A DNA stretch of 64,000 nt from Pseudomonadota bacterium (GTDB lineage: Bacteria; Pseudomonadota; Alphaproteobacteria; Acetobacterales; Acetobacteraceae): positions 1 to 64,000 of the forward strand of contig JAJZFA010000022.1 of NCBI GenBank assembly GCA_021805565.1. The letters are read 5' to 3'. How positions within the stretch are numbered: the stretch's first letter is position 1; each line of letters starts with the position of its first letter. The notes below the pieces were generated by a model. The model was not told the DNA's origin, made no database searches, and worked only from the letters and a program-made list of their open reading frames with translations. A program made the translations under genes and the position numbers. Of this stretch, positions 17,935 to 27,291 are shown one piece after another.

Positions 17935-19155
17935 TCACCCCCAGGCAATGGGCAGGCTGGTCAGTCCGCGCAGCGTAAAGCTGGTTCGCCAGGTCAGGGC
18001 GTCAGGTGCCTCCAGCCTTGGCTCCGGCAGACGCCGCAGGACGGTTTCAAACACCACCGCTGCTTCGATCCGGGCAAGTTGCGCGCCCAGGCAGAAATGA
18101 ATCCCGCCGCCGAACGATAGCGGGCGCAGGTCCTTGCGGCCGACGTCGAAGCGATCCGGCTCCTCGAACACGGCCGGGTCGCGATTCGCCGCGCCGACCA
18201 GCGCCAGCACAAGGGCGTTTGGTTCCAGCCTGACGCCGCTGAGTTCAAGCGGTTCCATCACCGACCGAGCGACCACCTGAACCGGCGCTTCGTAGCGAAG
18301 GATTTCCTCGATCGCGTTCGGAATCAGCGACGGATCGTCGCGCAGCATCCGCCATTGGGCCGGGTCGCGCAGCAGCGCCAGAAATCCGTTACCGATCAGG
18401 TTGACGGTCGTTTCGTGCCCGGCGGCGAACAACAGACTGACATTGGCGTTCAACTCCGCCATGGTCAGCCGGTCGCCTGCTTCCTCGGCCTGCACCAGTT
18501 GCGTGATCAGATCGTCTTGCGGTTCGCGCCGCCGCCGCTCGAACAAGGCATCGAAATACGCGGCCGCTGCCAGGGTGCCCTCGTTGGCCTCGTCGATTTC
18601 AGCCCGTGTCGGCGGCGTTGGGTTCAACAAGGCCGCGCCGGAACTGGACCCAGTGACAAAATGCGCGCGGTCTTCTTCCGGAATGCCGAGGAGCTCGCAA
18701 ATCACCAGCACGGGCAGCGGGAACGCGAGGTCGCGAATGGCGTCCATGCGCCCGGACGGGATGACCTTATCGAGCAAGCCGTCTGTCAAACCCTGAACGT
18801 AGCCGCGCATCGCCTCGATCCGCCGGGCGGTGAAGGCCTTGGCGACAAGGCCGCGCAGGCGGGTGTGATCGGGCGGATCGCGCATCAGCATCATATGCGA
18901 CAGCGATAGCACCGCCGGCTCCTGCATCGCGGTTGGGCCGAAGCGGCCCATCAGCATATCGGCATCGTCGAAATTCTTGCCGAACCGGCGGTCGCGCAGC
19001 ACCAGCGCTGTATCGTCGTAACCGGTGATGAACCAACGTCCAGGACCGGCCTGAAGCACTGGCGCGGCGGCCCTCATGCGGCGGAAAACCGGATACGGAT
19101 TGCCGACAAAGGCCGGGTCACGAGGATCGAAGGGCGCCGCCGTCGTCGCTGACAT
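17935..19155 (-). CDS. Cytochrome P450
   Basis: 406 aa soluble bacterial-class P450. The I-helix AGHETT is at 245-250, ExxR at 283-287 (EEILR), and the heme-thiolate loop FGGGIHFCLGAQLA has its cysteine at 355. N-terminal FDPRDPAFVGNPYPVFRRMR fits the usual bacterial form without a membrane anchor. It would oxidise an unknown substrate using ferredoxin and reductase partners, none of which are adjacent. The exported SMP-30 gene lies downstream on the same strand, about 220 bp away. Confidence 0.95.
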   Translation of the reverse strand: MSATTAAPFDPRDPAFVGNPYPVFRRMRAAAPVLQAGPGRWFITGYDDTALVLRDRRFGKNFDDADMLMGRFGPTAMQEPAVLSLSHMMLMRDPPDHTRLRGLVAKAFTARRIEAMRGYVQGLTDGLLDKVIPSGRMDAIRDLAFPLPVLVICELLGIPEEDRAHFVTGSSSGAALLNPTPPTRAEIDEANEGTLAAAAYFDALFERRRREPQDDLITQLVQAEEAGDRLTMAELNANVSLLFAAGHETTVNLIGNGFLALLRDPAQWRMLRDDPSLIPNAIEEILRYEAPVQVVARSVMEPLELSGVRLEPNALVLALVGAANRDPAVFEEPDRFDVGRKDLRPLSFGGGIHFCLGAQLARIEAAVVFETVLRRLPEPRLEAPDALTWRTSFTLRGLTSLPIAWG

Positions 19156-19290
19156 GGATGGTTTCCTGGTGCGGGTTCACGTCCGGCCAATGTTACCACG
19201 TTCCGCCGCCGCAGCGCACGACGGAATATACCACTTGAAAAACCCGTGCCGTGGACTTAGGTTGGTCTGGTCTGGCTAGGAAATGAGCGA

Positions 19291-19536
19291 ATGCCGGTGT
19301 TCAACATGCTGGAAGCCAAATCCAACTTGTCCCGCCTTGTGGAGTCGGTCGAAACCGGCGCCGAAGCAGAGGTTATCATCGCCCGCAACGGCCGCCCAGC
19401 CGCTCGGCTGGTCGCCATAGCCGCGGTACGCGCGGGAAAGCGCATCGGCATCGCCAAGGGCAAGTTCGCGGTTCCCGACGACATCGACGCGGACAACGCC
19501 GCCATCGCGCTCCTGTTTGCCGGCCCCGCCGCATGA
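19291..19536 (+). CDS. Phd/YefM-type antitoxin
   Basis: 81 aa. The start MPVFNMLEAKSNLSRLVE and the following EVIIARNGRPAARLV are the standard DNA-binding half of the Phd/YefM fold; the C-terminal part should wrap the toxin. AGGAAA lies upstream of the ATG. It overlaps the PIN toxin gene by four bases, the usual antitoxin-first order. It should repress its own promoter together with the toxin. Confidence 0.92.
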   Translation: MPVFNMLEAKSNLSRLVESVETGAEAEVIIARNGRPAARLVAIAAVRAGKRIGIAKGKFAVPDDIDADNAAIALLFAGPAA

Positions 19537-19928
19537 GGTTGCTGCTCGATACCCACATCGCGCTGTGGGCCATCGCCGATCACCCTAAACTGTCGGCAAA
19601 GGCTCGCACCCTGATCGACGATCCGGACAATGAAATCGTCGTTAGCACCGCGACAATCTGGGAAATCGCCGTCAAGCATACGCTGGCCCGTGGCGGTCCC
19701 GACGATATGCCGATCTCCGGCCAGGACGCGCTGGGCTATTTCCGGAGCGCGGGATTCACGGTGCTGGATATCTCGGCGACACAGGCCGTCGAGGCCGAAG
19801 CGCTGCCGCAACTGCATGCCGATCCGTTCGATCGCATGCTGATCGCCCAGGCCATGACGGTTCCGCTGCGGCTTTTGACCCACGACCGGCTTGTCGCCGC
19901 CTACAGCGATTCGATAATCGCGGTGTGA
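19533..19928 (+). CDS. vapC: VapC-type PIN-domain toxin ribonuclease
   Basis: 131 aa. The PIN acidic residues are visible: LLLDTHIALW at the start, IWEIAVKH in the middle and ADPFDRMLIAQA near the end, the form seen in Phd-partnered VapC toxins. It would cut RNA when freed from its antitoxin. Overlap with the antitoxin (ATGA) points to coupled translation. Confidence 0.93.
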   Translation: MRLLLDTHIALWAIADHPKLSAKARTLIDDPDNEIVVSTATIWEIAVKHTLARGGPDDMPISGQDALGYFRSAGFTVLDISATQAVEAEALPQLHADPFDRMLIAQAMTVPLRLLTHDRLVAAYSDSIIAV

Positions 19929-19929
19929 T

Positions 19930-20178
19930 CTATTCCGGCGGGGTGTCGCGGAAATATGGCTCGACCGATCCGCTGGCTTTCATCGTCATCGGCTTACCCC
20001 GGCGATCGAGGGTTTTGCCGACGGCAACGCGGACCCAGCCTTCGCTGACGCAGTATTCCTCCACGTTGGTCTTTTCCGCACCCTTGAAGCGGATGCCGAT
20101 GCCACGGCGCAGCACGTCTTCATCGTAGAACGTGCTGGCGGGGTCGTTGGACAGGCGGTCGGGCGGAACGTCGGACAT
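19930..20178 (-). CDS. DUF3297 family small protein
   Basis: 82 aa. It begins MSDVPPDRLSNDPASTFYDE and contains the conserved block GIRFKGAEKTNVEEYCVSEG, followed by VAVGKTLDRRGKPMT, which I recognise as DUF3297; the function is unknown. The ATG at 20178 gives the standard family N-terminus, so a longer frame to 20274 is rejected. It is convergent with vapC, separated by a single base. Confidence 0.85.
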   Translation of the reverse strand: MSDVPPDRLSNDPASTFYDEDVLRRGIGIRFKGAEKTNVEEYCVSEGWVRVAVGKTLDRRGKPMTMKASGSVEPYFRDTPPE

Positions 20179-20319
20179 CGGCAAGCCTCCGGGCAATCGA
20201 ATGCAGCCCGATACCCATCCGCGGCGCCGCTGTCCATGCCGCTGTGGCGCTTCGCGGCCAGTGGCGTCCGGCACGCGATTGGCTTACAAAACCGCATTCG
20301 CATCTAAAAGGAAACGTCC

Positions 20320-20946
20320 ATGCTCACCGTTCATCACCTGAACGACTCGCGGTCTCAGCGTATTCTGTGGCTTCTTGAAGAACTCGGCGTCCCTTATGAA
20401 ATCGCGCAATACCGTCGGGATGCGCAGACCCGGCTCGCCCCGCCCGAACTGAAGGCCATTCATCCCCTGGGCAAGTCGCCGGTCGTGTCCGACAACGGCC
20501 GCGTTATCATCGAATCCGGGGCCATTATCGATTATATCGTTCGCCGTCATGGCGGCGGCCGGCTGCAACCGGACGCATCCACCCCGGCTTATGACGAATA
20601 CGTGCAGTGGCTGCACTTCGCCGAAGGGTCGGCGATGCTGCCCATGATGCTGCAACTCTATGTCTCCCGCTTGGGTGAGGCCGGCGCGCCGCTCGCGCCG
20701 CGGATCGACAGCGAAATCGCCAATCACATCGGTTACATCGACGCCAGCCTGAAAGGCCGCGCGTATCTTTTGGGCAACGACCTGACCGCTGCCGATATTC
20801 AAATGAGCTTCGTGGGGGAAATCGTGGTCGCCCGGCTGAGCCGCGATGCCTTTCCGAATGTCGCTGCGTGGGTGCGGCGGTTCCAGGCGCGTCCGGCGTA
20901 CAAGGCGGCAATCGCCCGCGGCGGCGAATACAGCTTCGCGGCCTGA
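20320..20946 (+). CDS. Glutathione S-transferase family protein
   Basis: 208 aa with the two-domain GST layout: thioredoxin-like N-terminal half with LNDSRSQRILWLLEELGVPY (catalytic serine candidate in NDSRS) and the glutathione-contact motif GKSPVVSDNG ... IIESGAIIDYI, then the helical C-terminal half ending in RPAYKAAIARG. A detoxification role is likely, but the substrate is unknown. AAAAGGAAACGTCC is the ribosome binding region. Confidence 0.92.
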   Translation: MLTVHHLNDSRSQRILWLLEELGVPYEIAQYRRDAQTRLAPPELKAIHPLGKSPVVSDNGRVIIESGAIIDYIVRRHGGGRLQPDASTPAYDEYVQWLHFAEGSAMLPMMLQLYVSRLGEAGAPLAPRIDSEIANHIGYIDASLKGRAYLLGNDLTAADIQMSFVGEIVVARLSRDAFPNVAAWVRRFQARPAYKAAIARGGEYSFAA

Positions 20947-21267
20947 CCGGCTGTCGAAAAACGGCCCCATAAAATTTTGCGCTACCGGCCATAGACGATA
21001 ACCGCCGGTATCGTCTCGGTTAAGCGCGCCGCCGCCAGCCAATCCGGCGCGTAATAATCCAGCCTCGGCCGGCGTTCGGGTCATGCCACGATTGGGCCTG
21101 ACCCAGACGCCGGAGGGGCGGGCCGGGCGGGCGACGAAGCCGCCGGAAACCCAGCCGCGAGAAACCCAGCCGCGAGAAACCCTGCCAGGGAACCCATCGC
21201 CGATTGTCCCGCCGGACCTGGCAACCTCCCCTTGTCCCACGGCCCCGGCGCTGGCACCAAGCACCGC
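20947..21267 (+). other. Intergenic region with a short tandem repeat
   Basis: No believable gene. It includes a GC-rich stretch with about three copies of a 15-bp unit and no evident ribosome binding site for the following ligase gene. Confidence 0.45.
21146..21190. repeat. 15-bp tandem repeat, about three copies
   Basis: The unit GAAACCCAGCCGCGA occurs twice without change, followed by a third, diverged copy starting GAAACCCTGCCAG. It lies about 80 bp upstream of the O-antigen ligase gene. Confidence 0.8.
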
Positions 21268-22659
21268 ATGAGCGCCACCGCAGAATCCCGCCCCGCCACC
21301 ATCCTGACGCGCATCGCACTATACAGCGTGCTGCTGCTGCCGTTGCTGCTGATGCACGCACATGGTGTGGCCGAGGTGGCGATCGGGCTGGCCGATCTGT
21401 GCTTCCTGCTGCGATCCGCCGCGACGCGCGACTGGGCCTGGCTGCGGACGCGGTGGCTTTGGGTGGCCGGCGCGTGGTGGCTTTGGCTGACGATCTGTTC
21501 AGCGCCCGTCCCTGCCCTCGGCCTCGGCGAAGGCGGCCCGCATTCCTTTGTGCAGGCTTTGGCGACCGCGCGCTTTTTGCTGCTGGCGGCGGCAATGGAA
21601 CACTGGGTGCTGCGGACCCAGCCGGCCAGGCTCTGGTTTTACCGAATGGTCGCCGCCTCGGCCGCCTGGATCGCGCTGAACTGCATCGTTCAGGCGATTT
21701 CAGGCCGGAACCTGATCGGCTGGCCGCGCGGCGGCGAGGGCGTGCTGACCGGCCCATTCGGGTTCGAGCGGGCCGGCCCGCCCATGGCCCGAATCGTCCT
21801 GCCCGCCATTCTGCCCCCCGTCGCCGCCCTGCTCGGCCGGCCGGGACCAACGGCCAGGGCGGGGGCGTATGCGCTGCTATTGGGCAGCGTTCTTATCATG
21901 GTGATGATCGGCCAGCGGATGCCGCTGGTGCTGGCGGTCGCCGGACTGGGAATCGTGGCGGTGCTGCTGCCCAGGCTGCGGCCCCTGGTGCTGGCGGCCG
22001 CGGCGGCCGGCGCGCTGCTGCTGGTCGCCTCCCCCGTCGTGGCCCCGAACGCCTATTACCGGCTGGTGCAGAAATTCTCTGCCCAAATGGAGCACTTCGC
22101 GGTGTCGCCCTATGGGCAGCTTTACGCGCGGGCGCTGGAAATCGGCGAACACAACCCCATAACCGGCCTCGGCTACGATGGCTTTGGCACGGGCTGCCCC
22201 CGGCCGGAGAACTTCCGCCCCAGCTTCGACGGCACACAACCCGATGGCGGCGGCGCGGCGATCTGCTGGGATCATCCGCATAATTTCTATTTTCAGGCGC
22301 TGGACGACGGCGGATTCATCGGGCTGGCCCTGTTCGGCGCCACCGCCCTGGCGTGGCTGCTGCCGCTTGGGCGCGGCCTGTGGCGCGATCCGGATCCGGT
22401 GAGGGTCGCGTTGTTCGCGGCGCTGTTCGTCCAATTGTGGCCGGTGCAGTCCACCAGCGCTTTTTCCGGCATGCCGATGGGCGGCTGGTTCTTTGTTCTG
22501 CTGGGCTGGGCGATGGCCGAAACGCGCGCCCGCCGGTCAGCCGCAGTCGCAACCGGCGGTCGGGCCAGTGGCATCGCGGACCAGATGATGATCGATCCAC
22601 TCCGCGACCAGACGCCTCGCCTCGCCGATCGAGGCTTCCGGATGATGAATGCGGTATAA
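21268..22659 (+). CDS. O-antigen ligase/polymerase-like membrane protein (Wzy_C family)
   Basis: 463 aa with about ten transmembrane helices. The periplasmic loop has the Wzy_C signature: HNPITGLGYDGFG and later WDHPHNFYFQALDDGGFIGL, where the histidine is essential in known ligases. It would attach or polymerise O-antigen on lipid A-core, fitting with kdsB. The ATG starting MSATAESR is chosen; a TTG 12 codons upstream is possible, and neither has a clear ribosome site. The last about 40 residues lie over the convergent small gene on the other strand and look unnatural, so the true end may have been extended by loss of a stop. Confidence 0.85.
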   Translation: MSATAESRPATILTRIALYSVLLLPLLLMHAHGVAEVAIGLADLCFLLRSAATRDWAWLRTRWLWVAGAWWLWLTICSAPVPALGLGEGGPHSFVQALATARFLLLAAAMEHWVLRTQPARLWFYRMVAASAAWIALNCIVQAISGRNLIGWPRGGEGVLTGPFGFERAGPPMARIVLPAILPPVAALLGRPGPTARAGAYALLLGSVLIMVMIGQRMPLVLAVAGLGIVAVLLPRLRPLVLAAAAAGALLLVASPVVAPNAYYRLVQKFSAQMEHFAVSPYGQLYARALEIGEHNPITGLGYDGFGTGCPRPENFRPSFDGTQPDGGGAAICWDHPHNFYFQALDDGGFIGLALFGATALAWLLPLGRGLWRDPDPVRVALFAALFVQLWPVQSTSAFSGMPMGGWFFVLLGWAMAETRARRSAAVATGGRASGIADQMMIDPLRDQTPRLADRGFRMMNAV

Positions 22660-22773
22660 CGCGGTGCAGGCCTGAAAGGCGGCCATGTCGCCGGACCCGA
22701 TCTGCCGTAATTCGCTATACGCCGTGACGACGGCACGTTCGCAGCGGCGGGCTATAAGGCTTTCTCGCGCCAT
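22537..22773 (-). CDS. Small protein of unknown function behind a Fur-box-like site (78 aa)
   Basis: Begins MARESLIARRCERAVVTAY and continues with ELRQIGSGDMAAFQACTALYRIHHPEAS; mostly helical, cytoplasmic, no recognised family, ending in a Cys-containing tail GCDCG. The start is strongly supported by AAGGAGG on the minus strand. A 15-bp palindrome of Fur-box architecture lies 20 bp upstream of the start, so the gene is probably iron-controlled. Its 3' part overlaps the convergent ligase gene by 123 bp. Length, codon use and the ribosome site argue that it is real. Confidence 0.72.
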   Translation of the reverse strand: MARESLIARRCERAVVTAYSELRQIGSGDMAAFQACTALYRIHHPEASIGEARRLVAEWIDHHLVRDATGPTAGCDCG

Positions 22774-22792
22774 GGCTGGACGCCTCCTTAAT

Positions 22793-22807
22793 TGCGAATC
22801 ATTCGCA
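22793..22807. promoter_or_regulatory. Candidate Fur (iron) operator
   Basis: TGCGAATCATTCGCA is a perfect 7-1-7 inverted repeat, the architecture of the classical Fur operator (TGATAATGATTATCA core), with the same central AAT-ATT. It lies just upstream of the ribosome site of the minus-strand small gene, where a bound repressor would block transcription. The SMP-30 gene on the other side starts about 150 bp away. Confidence 0.7.
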
Positions 22808-22956
22808 TTAAGGGGCAGCATAAAGGGTGCCGGGTCGAACATCAAGCCGGGAACGTGCCAATGCCGGGAGCCGGCTTTGGCCGTGACCCGTTGCGCCCGG
22901 CGGATTGCTTTGTCCCTCCAGCGCCGTATCGTGTCCGGCATCGACGGGGGAACATC

Positions 22957-23877
22957 ATGAGCGAAATAAGCGTTGTCGCGACGGGTTTGCGGTTTCCGGA
23001 AGGGCCGGTGGCCATGAAGGACGGTTCGGTTGTGCTAGTGGAGATCGAGCGGCAAACGGTCACCCGCGTCCATCCGGACGGCCGGACCGAGGTTGTCGCC
23101 CATACCGGCGGCGGACCGAACGGATTGGCGATCGGACCGGACGGGGCGTTCTACGTCTGCAACAACGGCGGTTTTCAATGGCGAACCGAGATGAACCTGC
23201 TGCGCCCGGCGGGTCCGGCGTCGGATTACGCCGGTGGCCGGATCGAACGGATCGACCCGGTGTCGGGCGCCGTTACCGTGTTATACGACCGTTGCGGCGC
23301 CCATCGCCTGCTGGGACCGAACGATATCGTCTTCGATGGACTGGGCGGATTTTACTTCACCGATCTGGGTAAGGCCAGGGCGCGCGACCGCGACTGGGGC
23401 GGCGTCTATTACGCCAGGGCGGACGGGTCGGGAATCGCCGAGGTGGTGCATCCGATCCTGACGCCGAACGGCATCGGCCTGTCGCCGGATGGCAGGACGC
23501 TGTACGTCGCCGAAACCGAAACCGCCCGGCTGTGGGCCTTCGATGTGCTGTCGCCGGGCGTTCTGGGCAAGGCGCCATTCCCGTCGCCGCATGGCGGGCG
23601 GCTGATGGTCGGGCTGGGCGGTTTCCAGCGCTTCGACAGCCTGGCGGTGGACGGCGCCGGCAATGTGTGTGTGGCAACCCTGGTGAACGGGTCTGTCAGC
23701 GTCGTGTCTCCCGCGGGGGCACTGCTGCGGCAGGTGCCGATGCCTGATATGTTCTGCACGAATATTTGTTTCGGCGGCCCCGATTTGCGCACCGCTTATA
23801 TGACATTGTCGGGCACCGGGCAGCTTGTCGCGATGCAGTGGGATGAACCCGGCCTGCGCCTGGCGTATCAGGCATGA
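22957..23877 (+). CDS. SMP-30/gluconolactonase family protein, cytoplasmic
   Basis: 306 aa beta-propeller enzyme. Metal-site and fold motifs are clear: FPEGP near the start (residues about 13-17), GPNGLAIGPDGAFYVCNNGG, GPNDIVFDGLGGFYFTDLG and PNGIGLSPDGRTLYVAET. There is no signal peptide. The ATG after GGGGGAACATC is preferred over a longer upstream frame. Probably a lactonase in sugar or aromatic catabolism. The SnoaL-like gene follows 67 bp later on the same strand. Confidence 0.9.
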   Translation: MSEISVVATGLRFPEGPVAMKDGSVVLVEIERQTVTRVHPDGRTEVVAHTGGGPNGLAIGPDGAFYVCNNGGFQWRTEMNLLRPAGPASDYAGGRIERIDPVSGAVTVLYDRCGAHRLLGPNDIVFDGLGGFYFTDLGKARARDRDWGGVYYARADGSGIAEVVHPILTPNGIGLSPDGRTLYVAETETARLWAFDVLSPGVLGKAPFPSPHGGRLMVGLGGFQRFDSLAVDGAGNVCVATLVNGSVSVVSPAGALLRQVPMPDMFCTNICFGGPDLRTAYMTLSGTGQLVAMQWDEPGLRLAYQA

Positions 23878-23944
23878 CGATCGTGCCGGCGGGGCCGCAC
23901 CGCCGCGCGATACGCGCTATCGCCGATCGCAGGGGGAATTTTAC

Positions 23945-24466
23945 ATGACAGGTCACGATCTGGTTGCCTTATGGGAAGCGCATTGCCGGTATGAGTTCGA
24001 AACACGGGATGTCGATGCCACGATGGCAACGATGGTCGCCGAACCGTATGTGAACCACATCCCCACCATGACGGGCGGGGTCGGACACGACGCGCTGAAG
24101 CAGTTTTATGCAAATCATTTCATCGGCGCCAATCCGCCCGATTTCGCCATGATCCCGGTCAGCCGGACAGTCGGCACCGACCGGATTGTCGATGAATTCG
24201 TGGTGCGCTTTACCCACACGACGGAAATCGGCTGGATGCTGCCCGGTATCGCGCCGACTGGACATTCGGTTGAAATCCCGATGATCGCGATTGTCCAGTT
24301 TCAGGGCGACAAACTGGTTCATGAGCATATTTACTGGGATCAGGCCTCGGTTCTGGTGCAGACTGGGCTGTTGAACCCGCGGGGCCTGCCAGTGACCGGC
24401 GCCGAACAGGCCCGCAAGGTCATGGACAAGACTCTGCCCAGCAATACGCTGATGCGCAAACCGTAA
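23945..24466 (+). CDS. SnoaL/NTF2-like fold protein
   Basis: 173 aa. The pattern FETRDVDATMATMVAEPYVNHIPTMTGG, LKQFYANHFIG and a strand-rich second half with HEHIYWDQASVLVQTGLL matches SnoaL-like polyketide-cyclase proteins of the NTF2 fold. Such proteins are often paired with sugar- or lactone-processing genes, as here after an SMP-30 lactonase. GGGGGAATTTTAC precedes the ATG. The reaction is unknown. Confidence 0.78.
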   Translation: MTGHDLVALWEAHCRYEFETRDVDATMATMVAEPYVNHIPTMTGGVGHDALKQFYANHFIGANPPDFAMIPVSRTVGTDRIVDEFVVRFTHTTEIGWMLPGIAPTGHSVEIPMIAIVQFQGDKLVHEHIYWDQASVLVQTGLLNPRGLPVTGAEQARKVMDKTLPSNTLMRKP

Positions 24467-24559
24467 CGTGCGGAAAAGCCGGCAGCGATCGCGGAGCTGG
24501 TCCGCCGTCCGGGGCGAAGGCGGCTGTGCGTCCGGTCGCGTCGCCGTCAGGCCGCGTGC

Positions 24560-25009
24560 CTACCCAAGCAGAACATCGCGCGCCTGATTGATCCGGGCGG
24601 CCAGCCAATCGGACCCGCCGGCGTCGGGGTGAGCGGCCCGCATCAGGCGGCGATGCGCGTCCCGGATGGCCTTTTCCGGTGCATTCGGGGCCACACCGAG
24701 AACCTGACAGGCCTCATCGCGGGTCATGGGGCCAGAGCGAGTGCGGCCCGCATGACCGTTCGGTCCACTGGGCCGCCTGCCCCGGCCTGCCTGCCACTTT
24801 TGATAGATCAGCGGGCCGAACAGCGTCAGCGCCCCCAACGCGATGCCGCCGCGCCCGGTCAGGATCAGCATCAACGCAAGGCTCAGCCCACCCAGCGCGG
24901 CGATCCAGCCGAACAGCGACTTGATGGTGGTGACCGACGCTGTCTCGAACGCCCGCATCCCGCCCACCAGGACGAACAGCACCGCCGCACCCAGTAAAAG
25001 CCAGAGCAT
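24560..25009 (-). CDS. Membrane-anchored J-domain protein, Pam18/Tim14-like
   Basis: 149 aa. Two N-terminal transmembrane stretches (LWLLLGAAVLFVLVGG and GLSLALMLILTGRGGIAL), a short basic linker, then a C-terminal J domain (about 95-149) with the essential HPD at 127-129. The HRRLMRAAHPDAGGSDWL and AARINQARDVLL segments resemble the J domain of the mitochondrial import protein Pam18/Tim14 more than that of DnaJ. It should stimulate DnaK at the membrane; its client is unknown. Its ATG overlaps the maeB stop, so the two are cotranslated. Confidence 0.88.
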   Translation of the reverse strand: MLWLLLGAAVLFVLVGGMRAFETASVTTIKSLFGWIAALGGLSLALMLILTGRGGIALGALTLFGPLIYQKWQAGRGRRPSGPNGHAGRTRSGPMTRDEACQVLGVAPNAPEKAIRDAHRRLMRAAHPDAGGSDWLAARINQARDVLLG

Positions 25010-27291
25010 CAGCCCGGCACGCTCGCTTGCTCCTGCGCCTCCACCACCGCCAACGCGCTTAGATTGACAATCCCGCGCGCGGTCACGCTTGGCACAACGA
25101 CGTGGATCGGCTTTGACATGCCCAGCAGGATCGGCCCAACCGGCAACCCGTCGGCGGCTGCTTTCAGCAGGTTGAATGAGATATTGGCGGCATCCAGGGT
25201 CGGCATGATAAGCAGATTGGCGGTGCCGGTCAGCCGGCTGTCCGGCACCGCCTTGTCGCGGATCGCCTGCACCAGGGCGGCGTCGGCATGCATCTCCCCG
25301 TCGATCTCCAGGCCGGGTGCCCGCGCCCGGATCAGGTGCAGGGCCTGGCGCATCTTCCGAGCGGATGCGCTGTCGCTGGCGCCGAAACTGGAATGCGACA
25401 CAAGCGCGGCCTTTGGGGTCAGCCCGAACCCGCGCAGAGCTTCGGCGGCCAGCAAGGTCATCTCGGCAATCTGTTCGGCGGCCGGGTCGGTGACCATATG
25501 CGTGTCGCAGATAAACACCACGCCGCTGGGAACGATCAGGCAGGACAGCGCATAGACGCGCTTCACCTCCGGACGGCGTGGAATAATCGGCAGAATATAC
25601 TGAATTTGCCGCCACCAGCCGCCGGTGCCGCCGCAGATCGCCGCATCCGCCTGCCCGTCGTGCAGCAGCATCGCCGCCGCCACCGACGGGCGCGTGGCCA
25701 TGCGCCGTGCCGCCGGGTCCGGAGGCGTGCCGCGTCGTCCGGACAGGCGCTGATATTCCGGCACGAGCCTATCGAACACGCCATGATCGGCCGCCGGGTC
25801 CAACACCTGCACGGCTTTGCCCAAATCCATCCGCAGGCCCATGTCCCGCACCTTGGCGGCGATGACATCGCGGCGGCCCAGCAGGATGGGCCGGGCGATG
25901 TTGTCATCAACCAGGGTTTGCGCCGCACGCAAAATGCGCTCGTCCTCCCCCTCGGCGAAGACAACGCGCCTGGGATCGCGCATCGCAGCCTCGAACACCG
26001 GCCGCATCAGGTAGCCGGATCGGAAGACGAAGCGTTCCAGATCGCGCTGATAGGCGGCGAAATCGGCGATCGGCCGCCGAGCGACGCCGCTCGCGACGGC
26101 GGCGCGGGCAACAGCGGGCGCGATTTCCAGGATCAGCCGGGGGTCGAAGGGTTTGGGAATGATGTAATCCGGCCCAAACACCGGGGCGACACCGCCATAG
26201 GCCGCGGCGACCACCTCGCTGGCCTCGGCCCGGGCAAGTTTGGCGATGGCTTCCACGGCGGCAATCTTCATCGCTTCATTGATTGTCGTAGCCCAGACAT
26301 CCAGCGCGCCGCGGAAGATGAACGGAAAACACAAAACGTTGTTGACCTGGTTGGCATAGTCGCTGCGGCCGGTCGCGACGATCGCGTCCGGGCGCGCGGC
26401 CAGCACAAGGGCCGGATCGATCTCGGGTTCGGGATTGGCCAGCGCCAGGATCAGCGGCTTTTCCGCCAGCAGCGCCAGCCATTCCGCTTTCAGGACGCGC
26501 GGGGCGGACAGGCCCATGAAGATGTCGCAACGGGGCAGCGCGTCTTTCAATGTCGTGGCGTTGGTGTCGCGGGCATACCGAGCCATGTTCGCCAGCATGT
26601 CCGGCCGGTCTTTGGTCACAACGCCCTTGATATCCGTCAACGTGACGTTGTCCGGCCGCAATCCCATGGATACCAGCAGATCGACGCAGGCCAAAGCCGC
26701 CGCGCCGGCGCCGGAGGTCACCAGTTTGACATCGGCGATTTCCTTGCCTTGCAACAGCAGCCCGTTGCGGACGGCGGCGGCGACGGTGATCGCGGTGCCG
26801 TGCTGATCGTCGTGGAACACCGGAATACTCATCCGAGCGCGCAATTCCGCCTCGATGGCGAAGCATTCCGGCGCCTTGATGTCTTCCAGATTGATCGCGC
26901 CGAACGTGGGTTCCAGGGCGGCGACCACATCGCAGAATTTGGCCGGGTCGGCGGCATCGACCTCGATATCGAACACGTCGATGCCGGCGAATTTCTTGAA
27001 CAGAACCGCCTTGCCTTCCATCACCGGCTTGCTGGCCAGCGGGCCGATATTGCCAAGGCCGAGGACGGCGGTGCCGTTGGTGATCACCGCGACCAGATTG
27101 CCCCGCACGGTGTAGTCGTACGCCGTATTCGGATCGGCCACGATCGCCTCGCAGGCGGCGGCGACTCCGGGGGAATAGGCAAGGCCGAGGTCGCGCTGCG
27201 TGGCCATGCGCTTGGTCGGCTCGACCGACAGTTTTCCAGGCCGTGGAAGGCGGTGGTAGTCCAAAGCGGCCTTGCGGAAATCGTCGTCCAT
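25009..27291 (-). CDS. maeB: NADP-dependent malic enzyme with C-terminal phosphotransacetylase-like domain
   Basis: 760 aa, normal for the MaeB fusion. The malic domain (about 1-420) has [32 protein letters not shown] and the dinucleotide site around [13 protein letters not shown]. From about 430 comes a phosphate-acetyltransferase-like domain ([18 protein letters not shown] ... [13 protein letters not shown]), which in MaeB senses acetyl-CoA and controls activity instead of acting as an enzyme. It decarboxylates malate to pyruvate with NADPH production. The J-protein gene overlaps its end. Confidence 0.96.
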   Translation of the reverse strand: MDDDFRKAALDYHRLPRPGKLSVEPTKRMATQRDLGLAYSPGVAAACEAIVADPNTAYDYTVRGNLVAVITNGTAVLGLGNIGPLASKPVMEGKAVLFKKFAGIDVFDIEVDAADPAKFCDVVAALEPTFGAINLEDIKAPECFAIEAELRARMSIPVFHDDQHGTAITVAAAVRNGLLLQGKEIADVKLVTSGAGAAALACVDLLVSMGLRPDNVTLTDIKGVVTKDRPDMLANMARYARDTNATTLKDALPRCDIFMGLSAPRVLKAEWLALLAEKPLILALANPEPEIDPALVLAARPDAIVATGRSDYANQVNNVLCFPFIFRGALDVWATTINEAMKIAAVEAIAKLARAEASEVVAAAYGGVAPVFGPDYIIPKPFDPRLILEIAPAVARAAVASGVARRPIADFAAYQRDLERFVFRSGYLMRPVFEAAMRDPRRVVFAEGEDERILRAAQTLVDDNIARPILLGRRDVIAAKVRDMGLRMDLGKAVQVLDPAADHGVFDRLVPEYQRLSGRRGTPPDPAARRMATRPSVAAAMLLHDGQADAAICGGTGGWWRQIQYILPIIPRRPEVKRVYALSCLIVPSGVVFICDTHMVTDPAAEQIAEMTLLAAEALRGFGLTPKAALVSHSSFGASDSASARKMRQALHLIRARAPGLEIDGEMHADAALVQAIRDKAVPDSRLTGTANLLIMPTLDAANISFNLLKAAADGLPVGPILLGMSKPIHVVVPSVTARGIVNLSALAVVEAQEQASVPG

